Assembly (NCBI GenBank): GCA_009617715.1
Contig: VTFK01000136.1
Span: forward strand, 558,001 to 622,000
Direction: 5' to 3'
Length of the DNA: 64,000 nucleotides
Origin: Plectrocnemia conspersa
Taxonomy: Eukaryota > Arthropoda > Insecta > Trichoptera > Polycentropodidae
The notes beneath the pieces were generated by a model. It was not told where the DNA came from. It worked only from the letters and a program-made list of their open reading frames with translations, and did no database searches. The translations under genes were made by a program, and so were the position numbers. Of this stretch, positions 45,901-57,005 are shown in pieces; the stretch's first letter is position 1, and every line of letters starts with the position of its first letter.

Positions 45901-47409
45901 CCCCTTTTTTTAGACGTTCCTGCTCCTCAGCTTCCTCGCTGGGGCTCTTCCTCCTCGGCTTCCAGCTGGTGGGCCTAGTCTTATACCGCTTTTCCCTGGA
46001 AGGTCCTGCTCTGGATGACTCTACTCTGGAAGTCTCTGCCTCTCGAAAGCTCCTGATCTTGGGCGACTTATAAAAGTCCAGTCCGATCAAAAACTTAATA
46101 TACAAAGAGTCCGGAGTCGAACAACGACATGCCAATGCGTTCGCTTTAAGTTCGTCCGGAATCCCATCTATGATGCAGGACACCGCCCAACGTCCCGATA
46201 AATGGCACTGGTCACACAATGCCAATTTATCGTCGTAGTATTCGGTCATCGTCTCTGTGGAGCTCTTAGTCCGGGCCATTAGCTTCTTGAGCAACGCCAC
46301 TGGCTCTTCTCGTAGTTCGAAAGCCCTTTGAAGTCGAACTTTCCACTCCTCCCAGGTCAAGTCGTAGCATTGTAGGCGATTGTACCATCGCTGAGCCGAG
46401 CCCCGCATCTTATCCTGCAAAATACACGTTTTGTTATAATCAGTCCAGCCATGAATCTGCCCCATTCGGTCCACAGTGGTCAGCCAGTGATCTACTCGAA
46501 ATGTAGGGCACTGTGGATCGAATGGTTCGAGGATTCCGCTCGTCTCCGACGCTTTATAACTACAATGCCCTGCACTTGACGCGTGAGACACCTGCTCGGT
46601 CTCCTGACGTCTACGTTTAGCTGACTCCGGCCTTACCACCCTCTTGGGGCTCCGGTGTCGGCTAGTCCGCCGGCTAAACCACGACTCAACCTGCTTCATG
46701 AGTCGGGTTTTCAGCGCTTGGGCGTCGTCACGGTCACTCGCAGCATAGCTCGAGTCGCTCTCTCCGTGACTCTCCTCCTCGACATCCATCTCCAAGATAT
46801 CGTCTGACTCCTCCCCATATATGCAGCTCGAGTTGCTGCTGCCTCTCCGCTTGGCTCCAGCGTTTTTGCTCCGGCTGCCTCCAGCGCTCCCGCTCCGGAT
46901 GGTTACAGCGCTAACTTTAGCACTCGCACTCCGGGCTGCCTCAGCGCTCCCACCCCGGATGGTTCCAGCACTAGCTCCAGCGCTCGCACTCCGGGTGGCC
47001 ACAGCGCTCCCACCCCGGATGGTTTCAGCACTAAATTTAGCGCTCGCACTCCGGGTGGCCCCAGCGCTCCCACTCCGGATGGTTCCAGCACTAGCTCTAG
47101 CGCTCGCACTCCGGGTGGCCCCAGCGCTAACTCCGACGCGTTCAGGCCGGATGCCTCGCGCCCTCCGACGCATTCAGGCCGGATGCCTCGCGCCCCTCCG
47201 ACGCGTTCAGGCCGGATGCCTCGCGCCCCTCCGACGCGTTCAGGCCGGATGCCTCGCGCCCCTCCGACGCGTTCAGGCCGGATGCCTCGCGCCCCTCCGA
47301 CGCGTTCAGGCCGGATGCCTCGCGCCCCTCCTGCACTGTCGACGCTGCCCGCGCTGTCACTGTATGCACCGCCGACACTCCCGCTACCGCTTTCGTTGTT
47401 AGCCGCCAT
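45860..47409 (-). CDS. gag (capsid), with a frameshift near 47162
   Basis: The natural start is probably the ATG at 47409 (AAGATGGCGG context), giving MAANNESGSGSVGGAYSDSA. A repetitive, disordered Ala/Ser/Arg/Gly-rich region built from 33-bp and then 60-bp tandem units follows. One 33-bp unit has three C's instead of four (47161-47163), which shifts frame; the main frame continues from 47173 to 45860 (437 codons). It then has an acidic patch, a basic region, and a capsid domain (FDPQCPTFRVDHWL, MRGSAQRWYNRL, then MTEYYDDKLALCDQ). Gag forms the particle that houses reverse transcription. The zinc knuckles lie in the next frame, one base upstream, after an A7 run (45905-45911). Confidence 0.85.
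45904..45912 (-). promoter_or_regulatory. Possible -1 ribosomal slip site between gag and zinc knuckles
   Basis: On the coding strand the gag codons read CTA AAA AAA GGG. A-AAA-AAA in this register is a permissible -1 slippery heptamer, and the zinc-knuckle/protease frame is exactly the -1 frame. A 1-nt deletion in this homopolymer is an equally good explanation, especially as zinc knuckles normally belong to Gag. Confidence 0.35.
46860..47130. repeat. 60-bp tandem array inside gag
   Basis: The block GCGCTCGCACTCCGGGTGGC recurs at 60-bp spacing (near 46921, 46981, 47041 and 47101, the first copy slightly diverged), encoding a 20-residue unit of the type SAGATRSASARASAGTIRSG. There are about 4.5 units with moderate divergence. 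Confidence 0.9.
47131..47335. repeat. 33-bp tandem array inside gag
   Basis: Six units containing TTCAGGCCGGATGCCTCGCG encode an 11-residue GARGIRPERVG motif on the minus strand. All are nearly identical except the one spanning 47161, which lacks one C and has an A for G, creating the ATG at 47173. Confidence 0.93.
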
Positions 47410-47499
47410 CTTGTTTATTTACGCGTCCCTAGTAACAAAGGAAATATTAAATCAACGTTTACGTAAATACTTCCTCGACAGTCCTGAACGACGCGCAAG

Positions 47500-47521
47500 T
47501 CGCCTGATCCCACTTCTGATT
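47500..47521 (-). promoter_or_regulatory. Putative primer-binding region
   Basis: Immediately inside the 5' LTR the minus strand reads AATCAGAAGTGGGATCAGGC. The position is right for a tRNA primer-binding site, but I cannot assign a tRNA with confidence. Confidence 0.4.
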
Positions 47522-47720
47522 TGTTAGACGTTAAGTTTCGTCTAGTTTCGTCGTAAGTCCGTCGCTTAAGCCGCAGTGCCGAAATAACGTCCGTCTTCTA
47601 CGGCGAGCGCCAGTCTATTCCACCCTGCCACCCTCTGACCATGACGCTCGCCCCCTCCCTTAGCCATTCCTTTGGGTTGCGCGCGTCATACTTTTCGCCT
47701 TGCTGCTCCGTGGTGTAACA
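47522..47720 (-). repeat. 5' LTR of the Gypsy element
   Basis: 199 bp with the same TGTTA...TAACA ends as the 3' LTR and no substitutions against it. It lacks the 16-bp tandem duplication present in the 3' LTR. Confidence 0.93.
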
Positions 47721-48200
47721 ATATACAAAAAATAACACAAGATATCAAAAACGTAGTTTACTGCATAAACGTAAGCTTAGTTTGACCCTATTATTTTTAA
47801 AAACTAAAAGTTAGTCGAAACATACTCAAATCCTCATTTAAACTGACGCAAATTCAATAAAACTTCAAGGTGAAAAAATGTTCTATTCAATATTAATCGT
47901 AGTTTTATATATTTTACAAAAAATTACACAAGAATCGAAAAAAAATATTAAACCAATACCCTTCGTTTGACCTTAATATTTGCTAAATCTAAAATATAAG
48001 TGATTGTCTAACATACTTTGGTTGAGTTGTTACAGACAAGTATTTAAAGAAAAAAATTGTATTTTTTCGATATCTCTTATAAGTCTTAAAAATATGTTAA
48101 ATATATATCCTATTACTAAATATTTTACAAAAAATATCACAAGATATCAAAAATTAAATTTAAAAGACTTATTATATGTATTATATATACATATATACTG
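47721..48200. repeat. Degenerate ~200-bp tandem repeat
   Basis: TACAAAAAATAACACAAGAT at 47723 recurs diverged at about 47916 (TTTTACAAAAAATTACACAA) and 48125 (TTTTACAAAAAATATCACAA), a spacing of about 190-205 bp. Intermediate blocks also match between units (GTTTGACC, ACATACT). The Gypsy element sits exactly at the edge of this array. Confidence 0.55.
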
Positions 48201-51039
48201 AGTTATTATATTATATATTTATTTATCATTTTGATAACAACAACTTGGTTGTTATTATTTTATATTAGAATTGGCTCTATTTTTTAGTCTAAATATCTTA
48301 ACTAAAATAAAGTAGATAAAGTAACAATTTCAATAAGTGACGCCTCATTCTTGTCTTGTATTAAATACCTGAATATTTTTAGCGATTAAATATCTGTAGG
48401 TGTGGCATGGATCGGGTGTGAGATTAAACACTAGAGCTTTTAGATTATCTGTAGCTAAAAATAATAAAACACAACAACAAATATCTCACATTTTCCAAAA
48501 TATTTAATTAATACAAATTTAGGTTTTACTCTCATTTTTTTATATTGCGAATGCCTTCATACAAATATATATATATATATTAACCTTAATTTCTTCAATG
48601 AAACTAATATTTTTAACATCAATGCTAATTGAAAATATTGGCAATGTAAAGAAAATCACTGATTATGAAATTTGATATTTTTCACATATTAAACGAGTGA
48701 CACATTTTCGCAAGAATTTAATATCACTGAAATTTCCCATCGATAAAAATATCAAAATAATATAAAGCGAATCTTCTTCTACGACCTCGACTAATTTATT
48801 AATATTGTATTATATATTTAATAAAAAATGTGATGTCATACAAAATTATTTAAAGAATGTAAGTCCAATATTAAACTGATTAACAACATTAAGGTCAATG
48901 TCATTATTAGTTTGATTGATTCAAAAGCATTACAATTTATTTTAAAATATTCATACGACAACTTTATAGTTTTATTTATTATTATAATATATTGCAAAAA
49001 TGTTAATAGCGCCACCATTTTTTTTTTATAATTTTCACATAGAAAAAGTAAACACACAATAATTAATTATGCACATACGTTAATAAGCACAATAGCTAAT
49101 AAACTTTTTTATGCAATGTATAATTAAATGTCTTTTTTAATATATTTAATTTAAAACGTGTCAACAATATGGATATAAACAAACTATGCCGTCATTTTTC
49201 GGTGTTTTTTCATTGCATTGAATTCCAAGACGACTTTTTTTTTACAAGGATCTTGAGATGAGTATTTCTCTTTTCTTAGAAGCTGTTGCTATACGAATAT
49301 TTTTTGTTCGTAAAATTCAGCTTTAATTTAAAAAGGTTCCATCCTTTTGATTAACATAGTGTAAAAAAACAAGTCGAGCTAGTAGAAGGCCGGTAACTGA
49401 GTTCAAGCCCCTTAAAATCCATTCTCCAACGTCTGTCTGCTTTTGCCGGTTTATTTCCTTCATATGTGCTGTCAGATTTATGTATCAATAATATGTATAA
49501 AAATCGCATTCTCATGTATTCAAGAAATCACGATTCATAAGATTTTCATTGAATTTATGCATTGACTCATCTCCACAGTATGTGTGATTTATAATAGGAA
49601 ATCGATAATTACAATACACATGTAAGGCAGTAATGTTAGTTCACCTATTAACATTATCATACTCGAATGGTTGCTGTATTAATAAAAACGATTATTCTTA
49701 TTTTTTTACTGAATGAATAAAAAATGTATAAGAGATAGTCATACATATAATGGTTAAAGAAAGACTAGTTCTTGATTTAAACCACTTTTTCAAGGTTATT
49801 TGCATGCCTTTTCCGAAGTATGATATAGCAACTTTTTAAACAGTGAGACATGCATGTAAATAAATAAAAACATTGCATTGCAAAAATATTATAATAAATT
49901 GAATTTATGATATAATTTATAATAAGACACGTTTAAATTTCACTTTTTATTTAATTTGCTTTTTAATAGTTACTGAAATGATATGCAGTAAATTATAATA
50001 TTCAACGGTTTTTTATTATCTTTTCTGAAAAAAAGTAAACGTGTCATTAATCATATGTCATTATATTTATGTAAAATTATTTAGAAAGATATTTTGCACG
50101 ATAAATTAATATAATATTATAATAACACTAGCAAATTATTTATATTTATAGTTTCTGTGGTTTTCAGTTTTACAAGTAAACTATAAATAATTATTGTATT
50201 TATTAGTTGATAATGTTAAATTTAATAATTAAATTTAATAGTATAAAAATGCAATATAATATGTTGTATATTTAATATATCGATTAAAAAATAGGTTTGA
50301 TATGTTTGCTAATTAAAATAGTCTTTATTTGGTTTATTTATTTATCTGAGTTTATATTTTTATACAAACTTTCAGTTAACCTAATTTAAAATATTTGATT
50401 TTATATAATATATTTTTCTAAACCAACCTAATTAAAACTATTAGTGCTATTAAAATTGCTTTAAATAATATAGCGTTGGTTACAAAAATCTATATTTAAG
50501 AAATATCTTTCCATCACATTTAAAATTTCATATACACAAATTCATTGATATAATAAAAGAAAAGTGATGGATGTTGTAATCACTCAATTTAGCTACAAAA
50601 AATCATCTTGAATCATCTTGAAATTATTTTGCAGTAAATAGAAGTCTCAAAGTTATCGTGTCTTTATCTTTCAAGGCTCTCAACTTGCTGTCAAATGTTT
50701 TTCGCTTGTTAACATCAACTGTTTTTTATTCAATTTTAAGTTAAGCTCTTTTAACTTAAAATTGAATCAGGCATATGAAGATACTCCATTGGAGTTGAAA
50801 AGTCAAAAATTGCGAGCTTTGAAAGACTTTTTAACTACACCAAAAAAAGGCGATCTAACATATGTTATGTATAGATAAAACGCTTCAATAAATTTTCATG
50901 AAACTTAACTTAAAACAGATTGAATTCCTGAAAGTAAAGTAGAATCAAGAAAATAAAATATATATTTATTTTCCGTGTTTCAAAACTAAATTTATTATTC
51001 TGATCTAATATTTTTTTTACGAAGCTTAACAATTTTTAT
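48201..51039. other. AT-rich DNA with a perfect hairpin
   Basis: A perfect 17-bp inverted repeat with a 6-nt loop lies at 50728-50767 (ATTCAATTTTAAGTTAA and its complement). A short (TA) tract occurs near 48566. GAGTTCAAGCCCC at about 49398 resembles a tRNA B-box but has no tRNA around it. No genes are recognised. Confidence 0.35.
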
Positions 51040-51620
51040 AAATTAATCGCTCATATCTTCAGCTAAGTTTTGCGTATAAACGCCCAGATTTTGCGCATAG
51101 TTACATCCTAGTTTAACGACGTTGAGTCACGACCTGTGAGGTTATGAAATTGTGCAGGTCCCCCATAGACATGAATGCACATGCCAATCGATGATATTCC
51201 TCTGAGCGGAGAAAGTGCTCGTTAAAACATTATAGTAACCCGCATGCAAAGTTCATCCGCGGTCTATATACCCGTTTAACGATCGTCCGAGCTGCCCCCG
51301 ATTTGCGTAATTCGCATAACGGCTGTTACGTGAATTACGGATAACTAGGTAGTAATAGAAGATAAAAAATAATCATATATAGCAAAAAATCTCGCCTACA
51401 TACTGCGCGTGCGAAGATGTGGAAGAAAAAGTGGTCGAAATCCGATCCGGTTGTAAGGAGAAATTCGACAAGTGGACGAAAACGAAAGTAAAAGTTCCTA
51501 CCGAACATTCCTTGTGCACTTCGTATCGTAGCTCTCGATCGCTCTTCGAACGTTTGCGTAACAATCTGGCGGGATTGTCTGGTAAATCTGATACGCAATA
51601 TGTGTCATGATTTCGAAGCT
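51040..51620 (+). other. CpG-rich island with short open frames
   Basis: A pronounced CpG-rich block in AT-rich DNA. An ATG at 51417 opens 24 codons (MWKKKWSKSDPVVRRNSTSG...) before a stop. A second frame, two bases later, stays open to 51610 and ends with Ser/Arg-rich sequence (SSRSLFERLRNNLAGLSGKS). TCTATATACC near 51262 is TATA-like. The block looks like the 5' end of a gene, but no model is secure. Confidence 0.35.
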
Positions 51621-54600
51621 GGTTTTGTAAAGGAAAATGAATTTTAAACTGATCTCATTTTCCTTCCTCTTTACGGGGAAAAATCTGACAAAAGTTTTCT
51701 TGTAATAATATTCCTTATTTCGAATACGTACTATTTTTAACGTAACCTTATTTGAGAAAATCAAATATAAATATAATGTCACAAATGGAAGGTTAACCAC
51801 TATAAAATTCGGTCTACCGGACAACTCATAACTTAAGTTATTTCAATCATCATCTACAGTATATTTTATCCTTAAATAATAAAATTGTTCTGATATAATA
51901 AAATATATTCTTAAATTATAAGAATATATTTTTATTATATTTATTTAATACATACAGTTAATTTTTATCAGTTATTATTTTTTTATAAAACTGTCAGTAA
52001 TATCAGTAACATACGTATTACTTTATTAGTTCTATTTTAATAAATATTCAGTAAGACTCTGACTGCAGTTAATAACTGTTTAAAGTTAAAAAAAAAATTC
52101 GTAATATTTATACTTAGATTCGTATTTTTTTCAAAAGAGTATATGTGATTTTAGTGTATCAATATTTTATAATCGACTTTTATGAAGCAGTTTCATTATT
52201 TATAATGTCTAAAATCCTCTGTTAAATTATCAAAATTGAGTCATGATATATATACAAATAACTTTAAAACTGTTTAATTAATTAAATTACTGACTAAAAT
52301 TGTCCTAATAAAGATTTTTTGTGGTTACAATTTACTTATACTAATAAATTTTATTCATATAATTAAATAAATGTACATATAAACTACTACAATATTTTTA
52401 AAGAGTTCATAAATAGTAAGGATTAAATTTATAATAATTAAAATAAATTACATACGAGTGAATTATATATTATTTATGAATATTAACTATAGAAAACTTT
52501 CGGTTAATTTATACTGATTTTATGTACGCTTACGATACTATTTAAAACAATATGTTAAGTTTAATAAATTTAATTATAATTTCAATGAATATGTATGTAA
52601 ACATAATTTAATTTTATATTGATATAAAAAACAGTTTTCTCTGAACAATATAAAATACAACATCAAGTATGAGATTTAATACTATTGAAATCGAATTATG
52701 TACTCATTGTAAATTATATGTATGTCTAATAAAATATCTATATAAATATTATAATATTTAATAGAACAGATTTAAATTTTACTTCTTTTTATTAAAACGT
52801 TCTCAAATAAATATCTATAATTGATTAGTATTAATGCAAAGATTAAAAAAACAGTACCTCTTAATTTCATTTACTACAAAATAGCCCAAAAGTTACAAAT
52901 AGGTTAAATGTACATTATAAATATTGAATACTATAGTATGAAAAATCACATAATATAAATGATGTCCATTCTTAGCTTAAATTGTTATTTAACATTGCAA
53001 GCTCTTCGTAATTTTGCTCCGTCCTTTATATGTACATATATACAATAATAAAATAATATATTGCTTAAATATTGAAAACTACTTTTGGCATGTAAAACTG
53101 AAAAGCAGTAGATTTTAAATCGTTAATATTGGCAACGTCGTCATTCTATGGAATAAATGATCCGGGGATTCGGTACCTGTTCGGCGGATATTTTTGCCGC
53201 TAGACCTTGACTTTATTAAGTAAGATCCATTGTATAATGAAACTGTTGATTAGACGTCCGCTCAGATACACAACACTACGTTCTTAGTATTTTTAAGAGA
53301 TGCAAATCTAAAAGTTTTGTGACCCTTTATTTAATATTATTTATGTTATTTACAGTACAAACATATTGTATAAAATTAAAAATATGTATTAACATAAATT
53401 ATCTCAAGTATTTTTTTATTCCGCATTTTTTAAAACGTATATCTTATTTTTTAATGGATAAAATTCATCACTACAAAAACCGTTGCATTGATTTTTTAAT
53501 AATATCGTTAATGTCATAAAATCAGGGTTTTTTATTAATTTCTTTACTGGTTTCTAAGAAATAATAGAATAAAATTTCGTTGTTTAAAGCAAACGTAACT
53601 TTTTATTTATTAACAATAAAAAATTACAAATATATACATATTTTATAAAAACTTAACCCTGTTTGTTATATTTTACCCAAAAAAATTTATCCATAAATTT
53701 GTAAGCATATGTTTTAGAAGAGAGATTTACTAATCTTGTTTATATGAAATGCATATATGAAAGATCTTGATAAAAAATATTTTTTTCTTAACAAATAATT
53801 GCTTTAATAAACCTTCACAATAAATCCTTTTAGTACTCTGTATTTTTATACACCATCCTTATATCGCATATTGGTATTGTTTTTTGTGTTCCTTTTTCAA
53901 AAATATTTAATCATACATAATTAATTGAAATTGTTTATAATATATTTTTTATATTATTATCTTAAATTTGGTGAAATACTTTTTTTATAAAGTAATATGA
54001 ATTTTAAACAATTCAACTTATTTTCTATGTCAACAACCAATTTATAAAATATAATAATATTCTTAAATGTACCAAACACGATGACAGACATTGATTTTTT
54101 TATGAAGTAAATATTTCTGTTTTTTTAAGCGCATAAAATTTAGTAATAAAATAGCAAATAATTTAGTAAAATAATCAGTTGTGAATCACACTAACAAAAA
54201 ACAAAGTTTCTAGCGAAATGCGTAATACTATACTATTTTTTATTTTAAATCAATTAAAAGCATATTGTATATTTTATTTTTACTTAATTAAATAATATGT
54301 AAACAATAGTTTTAAATTATAAAATTTATTTAAACGTAGCTAATTGGTTATTAAGCCGTTTGCTACAATGTTGTTGTCAAAAAAACACATGAGCAAAACA
54401 TAATTTAAAAATGTATATGACCTTGATAAAACATATAATAAAATATTTTCCTTAAATGAGGCCTATATTTTTATATATTGAAAGGCAGCAGTAACATATC
54501 GGTAAAAGTACTGTAAACGGAGCTATCTACAAGCCGCGAGCTAAAGAAAGTGAAATGATTGCCCGACATACACATACGCTTACTAAACTTCCGTACACAC

Positions 54601-55435
54601 TGTATATATTACTTAACGCTTTGTGTGTCGCTTGCATATAAATTAAAAACACGTTTAATATTGCAGTTTGCATGTGACATCGATGTAGTAATATAAATTT
54701 AATAATAATATTTGAGCAATCATTTTGAAAATACACATGCTATTCATAGAAACTGATAAAAAAAATGCTTGATAAATTATGCACGCTCTAAACTTGTCGT
54801 CCGTGAATTTCTCACGTACTTGCAAATTTATATCGTTATTCATATTAAAAATCAACATAACTTATGTTATAAAATTAATATCTGTAAATCAGACGAGATT
54901 CGTAAAGAGCAACGTTCTCCTCATGAATTATGCATGTGAAACGCATTCTGTGCAAAATGCATTTTTAGTCATTTAAATATTATAATTATAGATTTGACTT
55001 TAAGATGTCTTTGCGATATTTTAAATGCGATTAAAACACAATAGTTTTTTTAATAATGTAAATAGAAGTCTATATTTTTTTTTAGTAAAAAAACCAAACG
55101 TTGTATTCCTTCTCTTTCAGTCAAAGTGTATTTTGATCGCTACTCTTTTGCACATCTTTAATTCACTTTTAGGTTTAGCATATTTATACCTGATCTAAAT
55201 AAATGTTATTGAGTTATAGCCTCATAAATATTGTGTTTTTAATTTGATATTTTAAAATTCAACTAGATTTAATAATATGTTATACTTATAAAAACTTTAG
55301 GTAATCACAAAATGAATTTCGTTTTTTTTTTCATTCAAATTTTAACAATCAGTCATGCTTTTACCGTTCACACCTAAGTTCGTATTTTGTCATATCTAAG
55401 TTGGTAAACATCTAAACTACACATTCCAATATTTT
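51621..55435. other. AT-rich DNA, nothing recognised
   Basis: No genes or structured repeats supported. A small CpG-richer patch lies near 53110-53220 and another near 54510-54600. Confidence 0.3.
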
Positions 55436-55439
55436 TTCA

Positions 55440-56100
55440 AAAAAATGGGCCCTAAATTTTACAATGACAGAATTTTCACCTAATGTATGATTTATATAAT
55501 TTTATTTTTAAAACATTTTTGAAGTGGTATGTCTTCATTATATATATGTAAATGTTACAAATGGTTTAAAAAATTTGAACGAGAAATTAATTAAAAATTG
55601 TTATCAAGAATAGTGCTGGTTGTGGAAGATCAGTAAAAACTGCAGAAATGGAATCAAATCCTACTCAAGCTGTTCATCAACTGGCCAAGTAACTAACTAT
55701 TCTGATTTATCAGTTCATAGACACATTGAAAAGATTTGGAAGACTTAGAGACAAGGTTCCAATCGGCGCATATCTCCATACCTCAAAAGCTTCTAGATCT
55801 GAGTGGCTGTTTTCGACCATTTAATACCCAGAGAATAGTAATGAGTGTGTTATGTCAACGTAGTGATCCAAAGGTCAAGTAGCATAACCTTCCTCGAAGC
55901 CCGACCCACTAATATGTGTATTATGAAACTCTTAAACCTGGCCAAACAATAACAACAAGATATATTGTAATCATCTGGATCGTTTGTACAAGGAAGTAAA
56001 CTACTATTTATTTCAATCGGTAATAACACATCCTAGACGGCATCCGACGTGAAAAGGAAATAAGAAAAATAAGTAAATACAAAATTCAGTTTGTTTACCA
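55440..56100 (+). pseudogene. Second decayed mariner transposase
   Basis: Clearly related to the copy at 5.9-6.7 kb. Shared blocks include ATGACAGAATT near the start, a WFKKFER-type segment near 55563, GCTGGTTGTGGAAGATCAG (versus CCTGGTTGTGTGAGACCAG), TTGGCCAAG-like and CATAGACACATTGAAAA. It is more degraded, with many stops and no recognisable catalytic DNARPH or APSD segments. It provides a second point for dating the family. Confidence 0.65.
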
Positions 56101-56810
56101 CTAGTAAGCAGCAACAATTCTAACCTTGGGTGGCAAACAATGCGTCTAACGTGCATAAAAACCGATATCGTCATTTAGCCCTTTATCTCAAAAACGATCT
56201 TTGAAACTTTCACTCAAGGCGTGAAAATATTTCGTTGGTTGAATAATTAAGCGATGCAATTGGCCCACCAACATCCGCATATATGATTTGCCAGAACTCT
56301 CAAATAAAAAATATAAAATATATTACACTTTTTTGACCGATCAACTGATTCGAGACAAGAGGGTTAGTGGCGATTCGAGACGGCAGACGATCACAAGCTG
56401 ATTATAAGCTTTTCAGACATAAACTGTTACTAGATTTTTCGGCATATATTTTGGCTGTAAAGTTCTCAGACCCCTTCGGTCTCAAAAACACGATTTTTTT
56501 TACATATAATATCAAAAACTATCAACTACGCAGAGAATCATAAAATAAAATAGAATAATATTTAATCAAAAATAAAGTAACTTTTAGTATCATATATATT
56601 TATAATAATTTAAAAATTATATTATATGTATTGAATAGAGGCTGTAATTTAATTAATAATAAATTTAAATTTATATCAAAGATATATGCCTAATAAAAAT
56701 CTAATATGTACAAATATATAATTCACTAACATATTTTGAAGAGAAATTATTAACTTTTAAAATACAATATTTACAAATCTTTTAATCTATATCTTTATAA
56801 ACCTAAAAAT
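56101..56810. other. AT-rich DNA with a dispersed-repeat block
   Basis: 56245-56310 matches the block at about 20623-20680. The stretch 56340-56480 is GC-richer, perhaps part of the same repeat. The rest is AT-rich. Confidence 0.35.
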
Positions 56811-57005
56811 GTAACCCTTTAGTTGCCGCTCTTTTTATAATTAATATCTATATATCCATATATAAAAGCAAAAAATATTTTAGTTATAAAAAATCTATTA
56901 AAAATGTATCCAATTTTTTTTTTTAGTGATGACATCGAATCTGAAAATTATTGTTTAAGTATAATAAAAAACCAATTTTTCTGATTTTGGCAAGCAAAGG
57001 GTTAA
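56811..57005. mobile_element. Second piggyBac-like MITE
   Basis: The 187-bp element (56815-57001) has terminal inverted repeats CCCTTTAGTTGCC on the left and the complement of CCCTTTGCTTGCC on the right (11 of 13 match). The right flank is TTAA (57002-57005) and the left flank GTAA, a one-base change from TTAA. The CCCTTT start is shared with the MITE at 8.9 kb. Confidence 0.6.

Larger units (their letters stand above)
41913..47720 (-). mobile_element. Nearly complete Ty3/Gypsy LTR retrotransposon
   Basis: A 5,808-bp element on the minus strand with LTRs at both ends and, in order, gag, protease, reverse transcriptase, RNase H and integrase. Integrase after RNase H defines Ty3/Gypsy rather than Copia. 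There is no env-like frame. The LTRs (199 and 217 bp) have no substitutions where they align and differ only by a 2-bp and a 16-bp indel, so the insertion is recent. The coding region is nevertheless cut by about six frame changes. The flanks (AAATT on the left, ATATA on the right) show no target duplication. No sub-clade is asserted. Confidence 0.93.

Noticed and set aside
46821..47527. Two long plus-strand open frames rich in Leu/Ala/Pro or Arg/Pro across the gag repeats
   Set aside because: They are antisense shadows of the tandem gag repeats; the minus-strand frames contain the recognised retrotransposon domains.
49365..49445. Possible tRNA around GAGTTCAAGCCCC
   Set aside because: A B-box-like motif only; spacing to any A-box and arm pairing do not fit a tRNA.
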